The notes: generated from the sequence alone by a model not told the origin. A DNA stretch of 64,000 nt from Pectobacterium polaris (GCF_002307355.1 NZ_CP017481.1:1860001-1924000); one strand, 5' to 3'; positions 1-8,930 are shown, counted from the first letter of the stretch. Numbers and translations are program-made.

Positions 1-522
1 GCTCGGCCCTTTGAGGTTAAGCTTGTAAGACACTCGGGTTGTTACGTAGTCTTTATCATTGTTGGTGACGACTGATGCACCGCTGGCGTACTTCTGCACT
101 TCAGGATGGGCATTCGCTTTACTCAAATGCCAGGCGGTTCCCGTTCCGCCGAATATGCCGACTTTCCCAGAGTAGGTAGCAGGGACGTAGCCGGCATCTT
201 CAAACGCGTGCCAGCAACATTCCAAAAAGACACGATGCTGTGGATCCATAATTTCGGCATCGCGGGGCGTAATATCAAAAAAATTAGCGTCAAAGTGCTG
301 TGCGTTACCCAGAATGCCCCGGCGGCGAATATAGTTGGGCGAGGCGATCATTTCTTCTTCAATGCCTGACTCCCTCAGTTCTTCTTCACTGAATGTGCTG
401 ATCGTCTCCACGCCGTCTAACAAGTTTTGCCAAAATATCGTGGTATCTTCTGCGCCGGGAAATCGAGCCGACATTCCTACAATGGCAATATCCTTATCGC
501 GGAACTGTTCTTGCTGTTTCAT
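1..522 (-). CDS. Polyketide synthase, N-terminal ketosynthase part (runs off left edge)
   Basis: This is the first 174 codons of a large protein cut by the window edge. It begins MKQQEQFRDKDIAIVGMSAR, followed by FPGA, the classic start of a modular type I beta-ketoacyl synthase. Further on it has DPQHRVFLECCWHAFEDAG and ends in SYKLNLKGPS, just before where the active-site cysteine motif would lie. Ketosynthases condense an extender unit onto the acyl or peptidyl chain. The ATG at 522 follows GAGG with 7 nt spacing. It is the last gene seen of a minus-strand operon with a carrier protein and an adenylation domain, so a hybrid NRPS-PKS line is inferred. Later domains are not visible. Confidence 0.9.
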   Translation of the reverse strand, partial: MKQQEQFRDKDIAIVGMSARFPGAEDTTIFWQNLLDGVETISTFSEEELRESGIEEEMIASPNYIRRRGILGNAQHFDANFFDITPRDAEIMDPQHRVFLECCWHAFEDAGYVPATYSGKVGIFGGTGTAWHLSKANAHPEVQKYASGASVVTNNDKDYVTTRVSYKLNLKGPS

Positions 523-658
523 TTAATTACCTCACCATGAATATATTCGCCTTCTGTCACGATAAAGATCATGAACCTTCCTTCTCTGAATAAAATCCAG
601 AGAAGGAAGACGACGCTTTACGCCGTGAATATAGAAGGGACAACTAAATTAACGTGAT

Positions 659-925
659 TTATTTTTTGATAGCTGCAAGCTCTGCTCTTACCTGCTTAAT
701 GATATCTTGCACGTAAAGTGCAGAGGGGTGTTGATATAACGCTTTGATGTATGCAGGCATGGTTGGTGCCGGTTTTTTACTCCACTTCGGGTGTGGCAGG
801 AGCGCTCGACCAACGCCATGGTAGTGAGTTGGTTTGGATGAGGCTTTATGGCTTTCTACAATATGAATAGCAGCAGCCACTTTTGATTTTGTTGCATAAA
901 TAGCACTTAATTGATTTGCAGACAT
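659..925 (-). CDS. Unknown 88-residue protein in the NRPS/PKS operon
   Basis: A short basic protein rich in Lys, Ala and His (for example KPTHYHGVGRALLPHPKW). It has no signal peptide or membrane segment. I do not recognise the family. The ATG follows AGGTGG about 7 nt upstream, and the gene lies between the carrier protein (gap about 100 nt) and the polyketide synthase, on the same strand. The operon position suggests a role in the same pathway, such as a small accessory or precursor protein, but nothing in the sequence proves a function. Confidence 0.6.
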   Translation of the reverse strand: MSANQLSAIYATKSKVAAAIHIVESHKASSKPTHYHGVGRALLPHPKWSKKPAPTMPAYIKALYQHPSALYVQDIIKQVRAELAAIKK

Positions 926-1023
926 GGTATTACCACCTATTATCAGTGAAATAAGGATGATGAAACATATTGCCCATTGTTGGGCGGTTATTCCCCTGGA
1001 GTATAAATACGCTTTTGGCGTAA

Positions 1024-1296
1024 TTACTTCTTGCTGCTTAATTTCCCAGCGTGTATTTCGCTAATACGCTTGCTTAGCATCTGTACCGTTGGGTATTGGA
1101 ATAAATCAACAATAGAGATAGGTGACTCCATTTTGTTTTTTATTTCGCGATAAACCTTGGACATCAGCAGGGAATTTCCCCCTGCATCGAAAAAGTTCTC
1201 TTGAATGGAGACCTTCGGATTATTGAGTACGGTCCGCCAGATAGAAATAATATTTTTCTCTATCTCGGAAGGTAATATTGCTTTGTCGTTTGACAT
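1024..1296 (-). CDS. Stand-alone peptidyl/acyl carrier protein
   Basis: Ninety residues matching a single carrier domain. The motif NFFDAGGNSLLMSKVYREI places the 4'-phosphopantetheine serine at residue 42, and a four-helix carrier fold is expected around it. A discrete carrier next to a discrete adenylation domain usually receives one activated amino acid and presents it to a partner enzyme in trans. It starts 10 nt after the stop of the adenylation gene, so the two are co-transcribed. It could serve either NRPS or PKS partners. The family is certain, the cargo unknown. Confidence 0.88.
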   Translation of the reverse strand: MSNDKAILPSEIEKNIISIWRTVLNNPKVSIQENFFDAGGNSLLMSKVYREIKNKMESPISIVDLFQYPTVQMLSKRISEIHAGKLSSKK

Positions 1297-1306
1297 TTTT
1301 TCACCA

Positions 1307-2817
1307 TTAGTTATTTACGCAGGAACACAGCTTGGATTTATCAATTTTTCCATTGGGGTGCGTTGGCATTTTTTCCAACGCAACGAAATGCGAGGGCACC
1401 ATGAAAAAAGGCAGCGTCTTGGCAAGGTGCGCTTTTATCTCCTGAATATCGATGTGCTTTTGATGCCGTAATACATAAAATGCTGAGAGTGATGGCGCCG
1501 CGTTTTCCGAGCGCCTTTCGAGAATAACGGCAGCATGGTTAATTTGCGGCAGCGCCTGTAGGTGCGTTTCTATTTCCGCCAGCTCAATACGGTGTCCGCG
1601 CAATTTAACCTGACTGTCTATTCGGCCAATGAATTCCAGCACGCCATCGATGCGTTGCTTAACCCAGTCGCCGGTTTTATACATTTTCTGCCTGGTCTGA
1701 TGGCTAAACGGGTCATCCACAAATCGCTCATGCGTCAGCTTTTCCGCATGCAGATAGCCTTTTGCCAGAATATCCCCCGCCAGATAAAGTTCACCGCTTT
1801 CCCCAATGCGACAGGCTGTTGCGCTTCATCTAATACATAAGCGGCAGCATGAGGGATGGGCTTGCCAATCGGGGCAATTTTTTCTTCTGCTCCCGGCTGG
1901 CAGAGCCAATGACAGGCAAATATTGTTGCCTCGGTCGGGCCGTAGAGATTGTGGATCTTTCCCGGATATTGCAGGGAAAGATCGTTGACCAGCGTTTGAT
2001 CGAGTGCTTCGCCACCAGAAAAGATATGGCAGAGAGAGGTGCAGCGGGATAGCACCTCCGCATCCACAATGACGCGCAGTGCCGTCGGTACGAACTGTGC
2101 GACCGTGACCTGTTGACGGTGCATAAATTCAGCCAGCAGCTGCGGATCATACTTGGCATCTTCGGTAATGACCGCACAGCTTGCGCCGGCGATCAGCGGC
2201 CAGAAAATTTCCCACACTGAGACGTCAAAGCTGAACGTGGACTGGTTAAGGACAACATCTTCGTGCTGCAGCACGAAGGCGCTTTGCATCCACGCCAGAT
2301 AATTAACCACCGTCCTGTGGCTGACCATGACGCCCTTTGGCGTTCCGGTGGAGCCGGAGGTGTACATCACATAACAAAGCTGTTCTTCACTGACCGAGGG
2401 AAGCGTGGGGGTAGCCTGAACGCTCAGATCGATCTGATTGATGTCAACGATCTCACGATGGCTCGGTGCCAGCGTAAGCGCGTGTGCATTGTCGGTAATG
2501 ACCAGACGCGCATCGGCATGATTGATCATGTAATCCAGACGCTCGTGTGGATAGTAAGGATCAAGCGGTAAATAGCACGCACCGGTTTTCAATACGCCGA
2601 GCAGGCTGACGATCAGATTCGGGCTTTTATTTAAATAAATACCGACAACATCCTTCGGCTTTACGCCCCGCTGTAATAGATCGCTCGCCATTGCATTTGC
2701 TCGCTGATCCAATTGCCGGTAGGTCAACGTTTCTGTATCGCTTCTCAGGGCGATGGCGTCTGGCGTCTGATGCCGCTGCTGTTCAAATAAGGTATGGAGC
2801 ACTCTTGCCGATGCCAT
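1307..2817 (-). pseudogene. Stand-alone NRPS adenylation domain, frameshifted
   Basis: Reads as one adenylation domain of 503 residues if one base is restored. The first part (ATG 2817) has the ATP motif YTSGSTGTPKG and NLYGPTEAT. After VALG the frame is lost. The continuing frame reads GELYLAGDILAKGYLHAEKL and then YKTGDW, GRIDSQVKLRGHRIE and the catalytic-lysine motif NGKIDK. The break is at the C4 run 1801-1804 (G4 on the coding strand), where five are needed. Such domains activate an amino or aryl acid as its adenylate and load a carrier protein, here probably the gene directly downstream. AGGA lies about 9 nt before the start. If the shift is real, the enzyme loses its C-terminal lid. 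It may equally be a sequencing error in a homopolymer. Confidence 0.9.
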
Positions 2818-2948
2818 GTTCTGATCCTCTGGTGATGCCAGGGGTCACGCCGGGCATCCTTTTACGCGTTATGCAGGTACGGCACACCTGCACTGTGCCG
2901 CTGAGTAATTGCCACTGAGTCATGTTGCTGCTGAACAATGTGCTTTGA

Positions 2949-3578
2949 TTATGATGACGCTTCTTGTTGCTCCGCAGGTGCTGGTGGCGCGGCGTTTTCC
3001 GCTATCTGTGGCGTGCTTTCTCCACTGGGAATGCTTGGCCTGATGGCAGCATCGGTTAGAAAATCGATGACGCGCATGAGCGCTTCAGGCGCGGGTTGAC
3101 GTTTTACCTGCGTGTGAATGCTGTACTTGGCGCGAGTGTCCGTCGCTCGGGTCTGCGCCGACTTGTGTGATACCCGACCGGCCATTTTGACGTTGAACGG
3201 CCCCCATCCCAGTGACGCCGCCAGATTGCCGTCTTCTCCGGTGTCATCGGATGAAGATTCACTCTGTGTGACTTCAAGTTCGAAATCGATCGTCCCTTCT
3301 TCAATAGAAATAATCGGATGGGTAATCGCGGCAATGAGCGGTATGCGCATCGTTTTTGTCACCGAGCCTTTTGCGACTCCGCTTTCATCAATAAGCGTTT
3401 CGTCGTAGTCGAATTGGATGGCGACGGCTTTATTATTCTGAATGCATACGGACAATAGAAAATCCGTATAGGCTTTGCTGGCCTGAACCTGTGCGTTAAT
3501 CATTGCCTGTAATGGCCCGCTAATCATATTTTCCAGCGGTAGCGCATTAATAACAGAACCGATAAATTGTGAATCCAT
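2949..3578 (-). CDS. DUF2589 family protein, copy 1
   Basis: 209 residues, first gene of the minus-strand NRPS/PKS operon. The N-terminal half (FIGSVINALPLENMISGPLQ, then AMINAQVQASKAYTDFL) and the beta-rich middle match the DUF2589 family, whose function is not established. The C-terminus is a Pro/Ala/Glu-rich tail (PPAPAEQQEASS). No signal peptide or membrane helix is visible. I chose ATG 3578 because GGAGG lies 5 nt upstream; an in-frame TTG at 3590 is a weaker choice. A second DUF2589 protein lies at 8191-8784 beside a lysozyme gene, so the two paralogues bracket the NRPS. Confidence 0.8.
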   Translation of the reverse strand: MDSQFIGSVINALPLENMISGPLQAMINAQVQASKAYTDFLLSVCIQNNKAVAIQFDYDETLIDESGVAKGSVTKTMRIPLIAAITHPIISIEEGTIDFELEVTQSESSSDDTGEDGNLAASLGWGPFNVKMAGRVSHKSAQTRATDTRAKYSIHTQVKRQPAPEALMRVIDFLTDAAIRPSIPSGESTPQIAENAAPPAPAEQQEASS

Positions 3579-3902
3579 CGGAGCCTCCAATTATCTGCGA
3601 ATAGGGTGTGATGCACTGTCAATAAAAATAGCAAAAGGAAGGGGGAATAATACCCGTCAGGGTACGGGGGGACTTTCGCATTCTGGCGTAGTCCTTTTGG
3701 TATATAGGCAATAATGTCTTTTATTTGTTAAACCCATACTCAGGCATGCGCGTTATTTCATGTGTCTTTCCTGGTATTAGCATGACGAACCCATCGTTAC
3801 GTGTTCTCATTTTTACAGCATTAATTTTTCACCGCGTGAGATACCGGAAGTCGCGTTAGAACCATTCCTGCAAAAAGCATCCTTTTACAATACGGAAGGA
3901 AA
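3579..3902. promoter_or_regulatory. Divergent promoter region of the NRPS cluster
   Basis: 324 bp between the leftward operon (DUF2589 onward) and the rightward NRPS. It must hold promoters for both, but I find no convincing -35/-10 pair. A small perfect hairpin TACCC-GTCA-GGGTA lies at 3651-3664. The NRPS ribosome site AAGGA ends just before its tandem ATG codons. Confidence 0.45.
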
Positions 3903-6900
3903 ATGATGAAGAATAGAAAAACGGTCTTTGAAATTATCTCTGAATGGTCACTGAAAAGTCCCGATAAGACGGCGGTGGAATTTAATGGCGACAGGCTGAA
4001 TTATCAACAACTAGAATTTCAGTCGCGCCTTTTGGCCGATTATTTGTTATCACATTACCCGGATAATAAACGTGGCAGAATCGCCGTCTATCTGGAGCCT
4101 GGTGTGATGATGCCCGTGGTCTTGCTGGCTATTTTAAAAGCAGGACATACCTATGTTCCGCTCTCGCATTTTCATCCGTCAGAAAGAATCATTCAAATTC
4201 TTGAGGACTCTTCGACGTTTTTGCTTATTTCCACGCGAACGATGTTAAATAAAACGGCTATCGATAAGGTTTTTCCCTCCACGCTGGTATTAGAGGATAT
4301 CCATTATCCTGCTGAGTCTGTGGCCACATTGCCGCCCGTTTGCGAAAACGACCTTGCTTATATTCTCTATACCTCCGGTTCTACAGGGAAACCAAAAGGG
4401 GTGGCCATTGAACACCGGAACCTGAGTTATTATCTGAACTGGTTTAATGAAGATGTGTGGCCAGAGACCCGTGCGACGCTCCCTCTGACATCGACACTCA
4501 GCTTTGCTGCTGCGGTGACACAGCTTTATGCGCCTTTGTTGCGCGGCGACACTCTGTTTATTTTGCCTGCCGACAGCTTGAATGAGCCGGAGGTGTTATT
4601 ACGCTGGCATCAGCAGCATTCAGACGGTGCCATTTATTGCGTGCCGACCGTTTGGGATGAACTGCTGCGCTATCAGGCATCTTCTTCTCACGTGTGGGCA
4701 TTACCTAAAACGGTTTTTCTCTCTGGCGAGCCTGTCTCTTTTGATTTAAAAGAGCGTACGTTCCAGCAGATTCCTGATGTCAGGCTCTTTAATCTGTATG
4801 GTCCGACGGAAACGACGGCCAACTGCTCATTTGCTGAATTAAGGCCGGGGAAAAATGTGACGCTCGGTAAGGCACTGCGTGGCAGCGAAATTATGATTGT
4901 GGATGAGAGTCTGCGTCCCGTGGCTGAAGGGGAGGAAGGGGAAATTTGCGCGTTCGGTGAAGGCGTCGCCCGTGGCTATATTAACCGCGACGAATTAACG
5001 CAGCAGCGTTTCTTCACCCATGTTCGAGCCGATAAACGCTATTGGGGACACCGTACCGGCGATCTAGGGAAAATGACGCCAGAAGGGGAGATCCTGTATC
5101 TGGGACGTATCGATCGTCAGATTAAGATTAATGGCATTCGTATCGAGCCTGAAGAAGTCGAAATCGTGTTACGTCAGCATGGCGATATCGACAAGGCGCT
5201 GGTGCGGCCGATTCAGGAAAACGGACGTCAGCGTCTGGTGGCCTATCTGGTGAACCGTAACCCGTCGCTTGCCACGAACGATCTGCGCCGCTTCTTGCAG
5301 GATAAACTGCCGCGAGCGATGCATCCGTCCCACTTTATTATGCTGGAAACCCTGCCCAAATTGCCTAACGGGAAATTGGATGTGAGCCGGCTTCCAGAGC
5401 CGTGTCCGCAGCGCCCTGAGTTGGGATATCCGGTTAAAACCGCAGGTAATGAGCTGGAACAGGAACTGATCGATATCTGGCAAGAGGTGCTTGGCTTTCG
5501 CGAACTCGGCGCTAACGATAACTTTTTCGATTTAGGGGGCGATTCGCTTCAGGCGATGAAAGCCCGTCTACTGATTAGAAAACGGCTGTTTAGTGAAATT
5601 GATTACCCGTTATTTTTCAACAACGCGACGCCCCATCTGCTGGCTTTCATCGTCCCTTACTATGTTAACGATGACGAACCCGCGTTTAACGAGAACAACG
5701 CGGATATCGAGGCGCTCGCACCCTCATCGCAGCAGCGTTATTTTCTGACGCTGGACCAGCTCAGCCCGGAGCCGTCGGCCTATCAATTGGCTTTCCGTCT
5801 GACGATAAAGGGCCCACTGGATGAGTCTGCCGTGGAGTGGAGTATTCGGCGTATTCTGGAAGGTAATCCGGTGTTGCGAACCCGCTTCGATCTGGATCGG
5901 CTACAGTGCCTTGAGGGCGATTATCCGATCGAGGCGATCCCGATTGAACGGCTGACGGCGTTCTCTCCCGATGGGGGAAAGAATACGCTGAGCGACCGAC
6001 GGCTGCTGGAGTTGATCAGCACGCCGGAAATGGATGTAGAACACTCGCCGCTCATCTGTTTTCATCTGATTTCGCTGACAACGCAACGGCATATTTTGCT
6101 GGGACGTGTACACCATACGGTATTCGATCATGACGCTATTGGTTTGTTCTTCCATCAGTTTGTTGATTACGTCCGTGCTTATAGCGCGGGCGATCGCAGC
6201 TATCGAATAGGCAGTGAAGCGCGCTATCTGTGCTATCGGCAACAGCAGCGGCGCACCAAAGATCAATGCTATCCGAGAGAACGCCAGTTCTGGCTGGATA
6301 AGATGGAGGATTACTTGACTGCGGGAGCCGATGCGACGGCATTCCCGCTTAGTGACAGCCAGGACGGAGAAAATTATTGGTGCATTTTGTCAGATACGCT
6401 GACGCAAGCGATAAAGCACTATGCCCAACAGCATCGCACGACACCGTTTGTCTGCATGCTGACCGCTTTTACCCAACTGCTCAAAACGACAAACTATCGT
6501 CATGTTCCCATCGGTATTCCGGTGTCGAACCGTATGTTGACTGAAAACGCCACCACAATAGGCTGTTTCGTTAATATGGTGGCTTACTACGACGATTCGC
6601 CGGCTCAGGAGTCTTTCAGCACGCTTCTGGCCCGCAGTCAGAATAAGATCCATGCGATTTTGGACAATCAGACGTTGCCTTATGATGTATTAATGGCCGA
6701 TGTCCGGACTAAAGGATGGTCTGATAAGCTACGTTTTCCTGTCAGTTTTAACTATCTGACGGCCATGCCGCCAGCCGTACAGATCAATGAAAATACCTAT
6801 CAGATTGCGGATATTGCTAATCATCAGGCGCGGCTGGATTTAACGCTCTCTGTTTATGATGATGAGGCTCTGACGCTGTGTTTTAATTATCAGAAAGCGG

Positions 6901-7001
6901 CTTTTAAAACGGAAGAGATTGCTGCGCTGTCTCATCAGTACCATCAAATTCTGATGGATATCGTACAGCCAAATACGGCTCCCTTGTGTAGTAACCTGTA
7001 G
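3903..7001 (+). CDS. Nonribosomal peptide synthetase, A-PCP-C
   Basis: 1032 residues. Adenylation domain about 1-500: YTSGSTGKPKG at 156, NLYGPTETT near 297, GRIDRQIKINGIRIEPEE, and NGKLDV at the end. Carrier domain about 515-590 with NDNFFDLGGDSLQAM, pantetheine serine 548. Condensation domain about 600-1030, with the active-site motif HHTVFDH at 737-743 (usual form HHxxxDG, so the final Gly is His). The order A-PCP-C is unusual: it ends in a condensation domain with no thioesterase. This suggests that the loaded residue is condensed with a chain from a partner, perhaps the discrete carrier at 1024-1296 or the PKS. The amino acid used cannot be told by eye. ATG 3903 and ATG 3906 are both possible starts. 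Confidence 0.95.
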   Translation: MMKNRKTVFEIISEWSLKSPDKTAVEFNGDRLNYQQLEFQSRLLADYLLSHYPDNKRGRIAVYLEPGVMMPVVLLAILKAGHTYVPLSHFHPSERIIQILEDSSTFLLISTRTMLNKTAIDKVFPSTLVLEDIHYPAESVATLPPVCENDLAYILYTSGSTGKPKGVAIEHRNLSYYLNWFNEDVWPETRATLPLTSTLSFAAAVTQLYAPLLRGDTLFILPADSLNEPEVLLRWHQQHSDGAIYCVPTVWDELLRYQASSSHVWALPKTVFLSGEPVSFDLKERTFQQIPDVRLFNLYGPTETTANCSFAELRPGKNVTLGKALRGSEIMIVDESLRPVAEGEEGEICAFGEGVARGYINRDELTQQRFFTHVRADKRYWGHRTGDLGKMTPEGEILYLGRIDRQIKINGIRIEPEEVEIVLRQHGDIDKALVRPIQENGRQRLVAYLVNRNPSLATNDLRRFLQDKLPRAMHPSHFIMLETLPKLPNGKLDVSRLPEPCPQRPELGYPVKTAGNELEQELIDIWQEVLGFRELGANDNFFDLGGDSLQAMKARLLIRKRLFSEIDYPLFFNNATPHLLAFIVPYYVNDDEPAFNENNADIEALAPSSQQRYFLTLDQLSPEPSAYQLAFRLTIKGPLDESAVEWSIRRILEGNPVLRTRFDLDRLQCLEGDYPIEAIPIERLTAFSPDGGKNTLSDRRLLELISTPEMDVEHSPLICFHLISLTTQRHILLGRVHHTVFDHDAIGLFFHQFVDYVRAYSAGDRSYRIGSEARYLCYRQQQRRTKDQCYPRERQFWLDKMEDYLTAGADATAFPLSDSQDGENYWCILSDTLTQAIKHYAQQHRTTPFVCMLTAFTQLLKTTNYRHVPIGIPVSNRMLTENATTIGCFVNMVAYYDDSPAQESFSTLLARSQNKIHAILDNQTLPYDVLMADVRTKGWSDKLRFPVSFNYLTAMPPAVQINENTYQIADIANHQARLDLTLSVYDDEALTLCFNYQKAAFKTEEIAALSHQYHQILMDIVQPNTAPLCSNL

Positions 7002-7009
7002 AGAACGCT

Positions 7010-7042
7010 AACGAAGGTGTCCCGAATTGAGACACCTTCGTT
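7010..7042. terminator. Strong hairpin after the NRPS
   Basis: Perfect 12-bp stem AACGAAGGTGTC / GACACCTTCGTT with a 9-nt loop, starting 9 nt after the NRPS stop. No T tract follows, so it may stabilise RNA ends rather than terminate by itself. Confidence 0.6.
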
Positions 7043-7122
7043 GAGGAGCTCCGCATGTAGGCAATGGTTTTATTGGCAAGGCATTGACCGAGTGGCTGAA
7101 CACGTCAGGAAGGGGAAAGCAG

Positions 7123-7154
7123 TAGCAGGAAGGCAACGAGGTGCCTTCCTGCTA
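7123..7154. terminator. Second strong hairpin between convergent genes
   Basis: Perfect 13-bp stem TAGCAGGAAGGCA / TGCCTTCCTGCTA with a 6-nt loop, between the NRPS end and the 3' end of the convergent membrane-protein gene. It lacks a T tract on either strand. Confidence 0.55.
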
Positions 7155-7198
7155 TACGTGCGGCTTGCGGTTGAAAGTCCTTATTCTTAAGCACTCTA

Positions 7199-7246
7199 GC
7201 CTTCAAGAACGTTTGCTTTCAAGAACATTGGCCTTTAAGAACAATC
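7199..7246. repeat. Three 16-bp tandem repeats
   Basis: Units GCCTTCAAGAACGTTT, GCTTTCAAGAACATTG and GCCTTTAAGAACAATC lie head to tail, immediately before the stop of the convergent gene at 7249. A similar 16-bp array lies at 27475-27522. Confidence 0.85.
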
Positions 7247-7248
7247 TG

Positions 7249-7680
7249 TTAAGGGTCTGATGGTTTTTTGTCATCGGACGTTTTTTTCTGGGCCTCATTA
7301 ATCAAATGAACGCCTTTTCTGGCCTGTTTTATTTCCGATGCCACATCCAGGATATCGTTATTCTCCCGATAGCTGAAAAAATTGGCTATCAGCGTAATCA
7401 ATCCTACGCTGATGGCCCCAACCAGATAACCTAATCCTATTGCATTCTCCACTTTATTAATATTAACGTGCAGCAATTCGGCGATAATCCCTACCAGTGA
7501 GAAGGCTGCTGAAATGCTGATAATGATAATAATTAATGCGGCGACAAATTTGTCATAATTATTCAGTTTCTGCGGTCGCCAGAAAAAGGAAATACTGAGT
7601 CCGCCGAACAATCCTGAAATGGATGCAATGATATCGCTGAACAAAATGCCATAGATGATAGGGGATGTTGAAAGATCCAT
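7249..7680 (-). CDS. Small three-helix membrane protein, holin-like
   Basis: 143 residues with three predicted membrane segments (about 8-33, 45-68 and 81-105) and a charged, Lys/Asp-rich C-terminal tail (KKTSDDKKPSDP). Size, helix count and tail resemble class I phage holins, which make holes that let a cytoplasmic endolysin reach the wall. Sequence identity to a named holin family is not something I can establish. It is the last gene of an operon DUF2589-lysozyme-membrane protein, 56 nt after the lysozyme. The ribosome site is weak (GAG). The holin role is inferred from topology and context only. Confidence 0.6.
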   Translation of the reverse strand: MDLSTSPIIYGILFSDIIASISGLFGGLSISFFWRPQKLNNYDKFVAALIIIIISISAAFSLVGIIAELLHVNINKVENAIGLGYLVGAISVGLITLIANFFSYRENNDILDVASEIKQARKGVHLINEAQKKTSDDKKPSDP

Positions 7681-7736
7681 AATATTCTCGTTATAGTGAT
7701 TTCTATGAAATAGCGTTTTTTAACTTTTGTTGAATA

Positions 7737-8198
7737 TTAATTTGGTGTGATGGCTTGTAGGAAAAGTGCTTTCTCTGCTTCTCTACGGCGAAGGAGTCCT
7801 TCCACGACTTGCTCACCATCTTTGTCCCAGCGCGGAAATTGCTCAGCAGCGGCGTCATAATTACCCTGATTAAGCAAGCGTAATAAGGTCGATTCCTCTA
7901 AGTTTTCAACTCCCAGATTGTAGGTAAATGACGTTAATGCGCCAAATTGATTTCCGTTGAGATCAACGTTCACATAATGCTGAACACCAGCTTCCGCCGT
8001 TTTTAAGTCCTGCCGTAACAGTAGATCCGCTTCCTGAAGGGTAATCCCGTTATCAAAATTTTCATTCGGCAGTATTAAATGCCCATATCCAATCGTCCAT
8101 TTACCTGCTGTGTCACGATACTTTGTTAATTTCAGACCTTCAAAACTCTTAATCAATGAGAGACCCGCTTCATTGATCGTGTCTGGAATATTAGCCAT
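7737..8198 (-). CDS. GH24 (T4-type) lysozyme/endolysin
   Basis: 153 residues covering a complete GH24 muramidase domain. The catalytic E-8aa-D-5aa-T triad is intact as E20, D29 and T35 in SFEGLKLTKYRDTAGKWT, followed by IGYGH, and there is a C-terminal LLRRREAEKALF. Such enzymes cleave the MurNAc-GlcNAc bond of peptidoglycan. There is no signal peptide or N-terminal signal-anchor helix, so it should need a partner to leave the cytoplasm; the adjacent membrane protein is the obvious candidate. Its start overlaps the end of the DUF2589 gene by 8 nt, indicating coupled translation. No capsid, tail or integrase gene is nearby, so this is not a visible prophage. Confidence 0.93.
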   Translation of the reverse strand: MANIPDTINEAGLSLIKSFEGLKLTKYRDTAGKWTIGYGHLILPNENFDNGITLQEADLLLRQDLKTAEAGVQHYVNVDLNGNQFGALTSFTYNLGVENLEESTLLRLLNQGNYDAAAEQFPRWDKDGEQVVEGLLRRREAEKALFLQAITPN

Positions 8199-8784
8199 TG
8201 TTTTTTTCCTCTTGAGTTATTTTGGGGAGAACGAGATTGGTGTATTCATCAATTAACCGCATGATGCTTTCTGGAGGATCCAATGCAGTGAATTGCATTT
8301 CTATATCGACGTGTTGGCTATTTCTGCCTTTTTTGTTTTTGCCTGAAGGCGACATGCTGACGTGAAAATTAGTGATGTTATGCTGGTCTAAAGATGAGGT
8401 TATTTCGTCCTGGCTGACCGCATCGGTTCTCACCGTCATTCGCACTTTCATTTTTTCCAGCATCAACCCCCTTGGGGTAGAAAGCGCAACCAGTGGCAGT
8501 TCGACGTGATGCCGGGGATCGAGTTGAATCGCAACTGTCTTTGGGGTTAACACGCCATCAGCGTCACGTTCAAAAAAAGGCTCGAGTGTTTGCTGATATT
8601 GATGAGCGATAAATTGATTGGCGGCGGTGGCAGCATGCTGCATGCCGCGAGCAATATCTGCTAGCGTTATTGCCTTTGATGAGGTTATGTTATCGTTCCG
8701 TGTGGAATGGAGATTTTCTTTTTTGGTATTATCGCCATTTTCTGTTTTTTTATTTTTCCCCATTACCCAGTTCTTGAATGACAT
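8191..8784 (-). CDS. DUF2589 family protein, copy 2
   Basis: 197 residues. After a Lys/Asn-rich leader of about 35 residues comes LADIARGMQHAATAANQFIA, then alternating beta segments (VAIQLDPRHHVELPLVALST, MKVRMTVRTDA), as in DUF2589 proteins. Function is unknown. It is the first gene of the operon with lysozyme and membrane protein, with an 8-nt overlap to the lysozyme. It is clearly divergent from copy 1 at 2949-3578: that protein has a C-terminal tail, this one an N-terminal extension. The two may interact, but that is inference. Confidence 0.75.
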   Translation of the reverse strand: MSFKNWVMGKNKKTENGDNTKKENLHSTRNDNITSSKAITLADIARGMQHAATAANQFIAHQYQQTLEPFFERDADGVLTPKTVAIQLDPRHHVELPLVALSTPRGLMLEKMKVRMTVRTDAVSQDEITSSLDQHNITNFHVSMSPSGKNKKGRNSQHVDIEMQFTALDPPESIMRLIDEYTNLVLPKITQEEKNNG

Positions 8785-8916
8785 ACGCTCTCCTTATCTT
8801 ATTCTTCAGGCGATAAACATGAATGGCCTGGAGTGAAATAAATGATAATTTGAGAAAACGTTAACAGCTAATGAGGGAGGCGTGTATCAGCCATTATGTT
8901 ATAGATATAGTGCAAT

Positions 8917-8930
8917 ATGGCATAGGCCAT
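8917..8930. promoter_or_regulatory. Possible operator ATGGCATAGGCCAT
   Basis: Near-perfect 14-bp palindrome upstream of the DUF2589/lysozyme operon. It shares the GGCATA core with the site at 9122-9131. Binding by the neighbouring LuxR-type protein is a guess. Confidence 0.3.

Noticed and set aside
7249-8784. Prophage or tailocin remnant
   Set aside because: Only the lysozyme and a holin-like protein are phage-like; no structural, replication or integrase gene, nor att repeats at the flanking tRNA.
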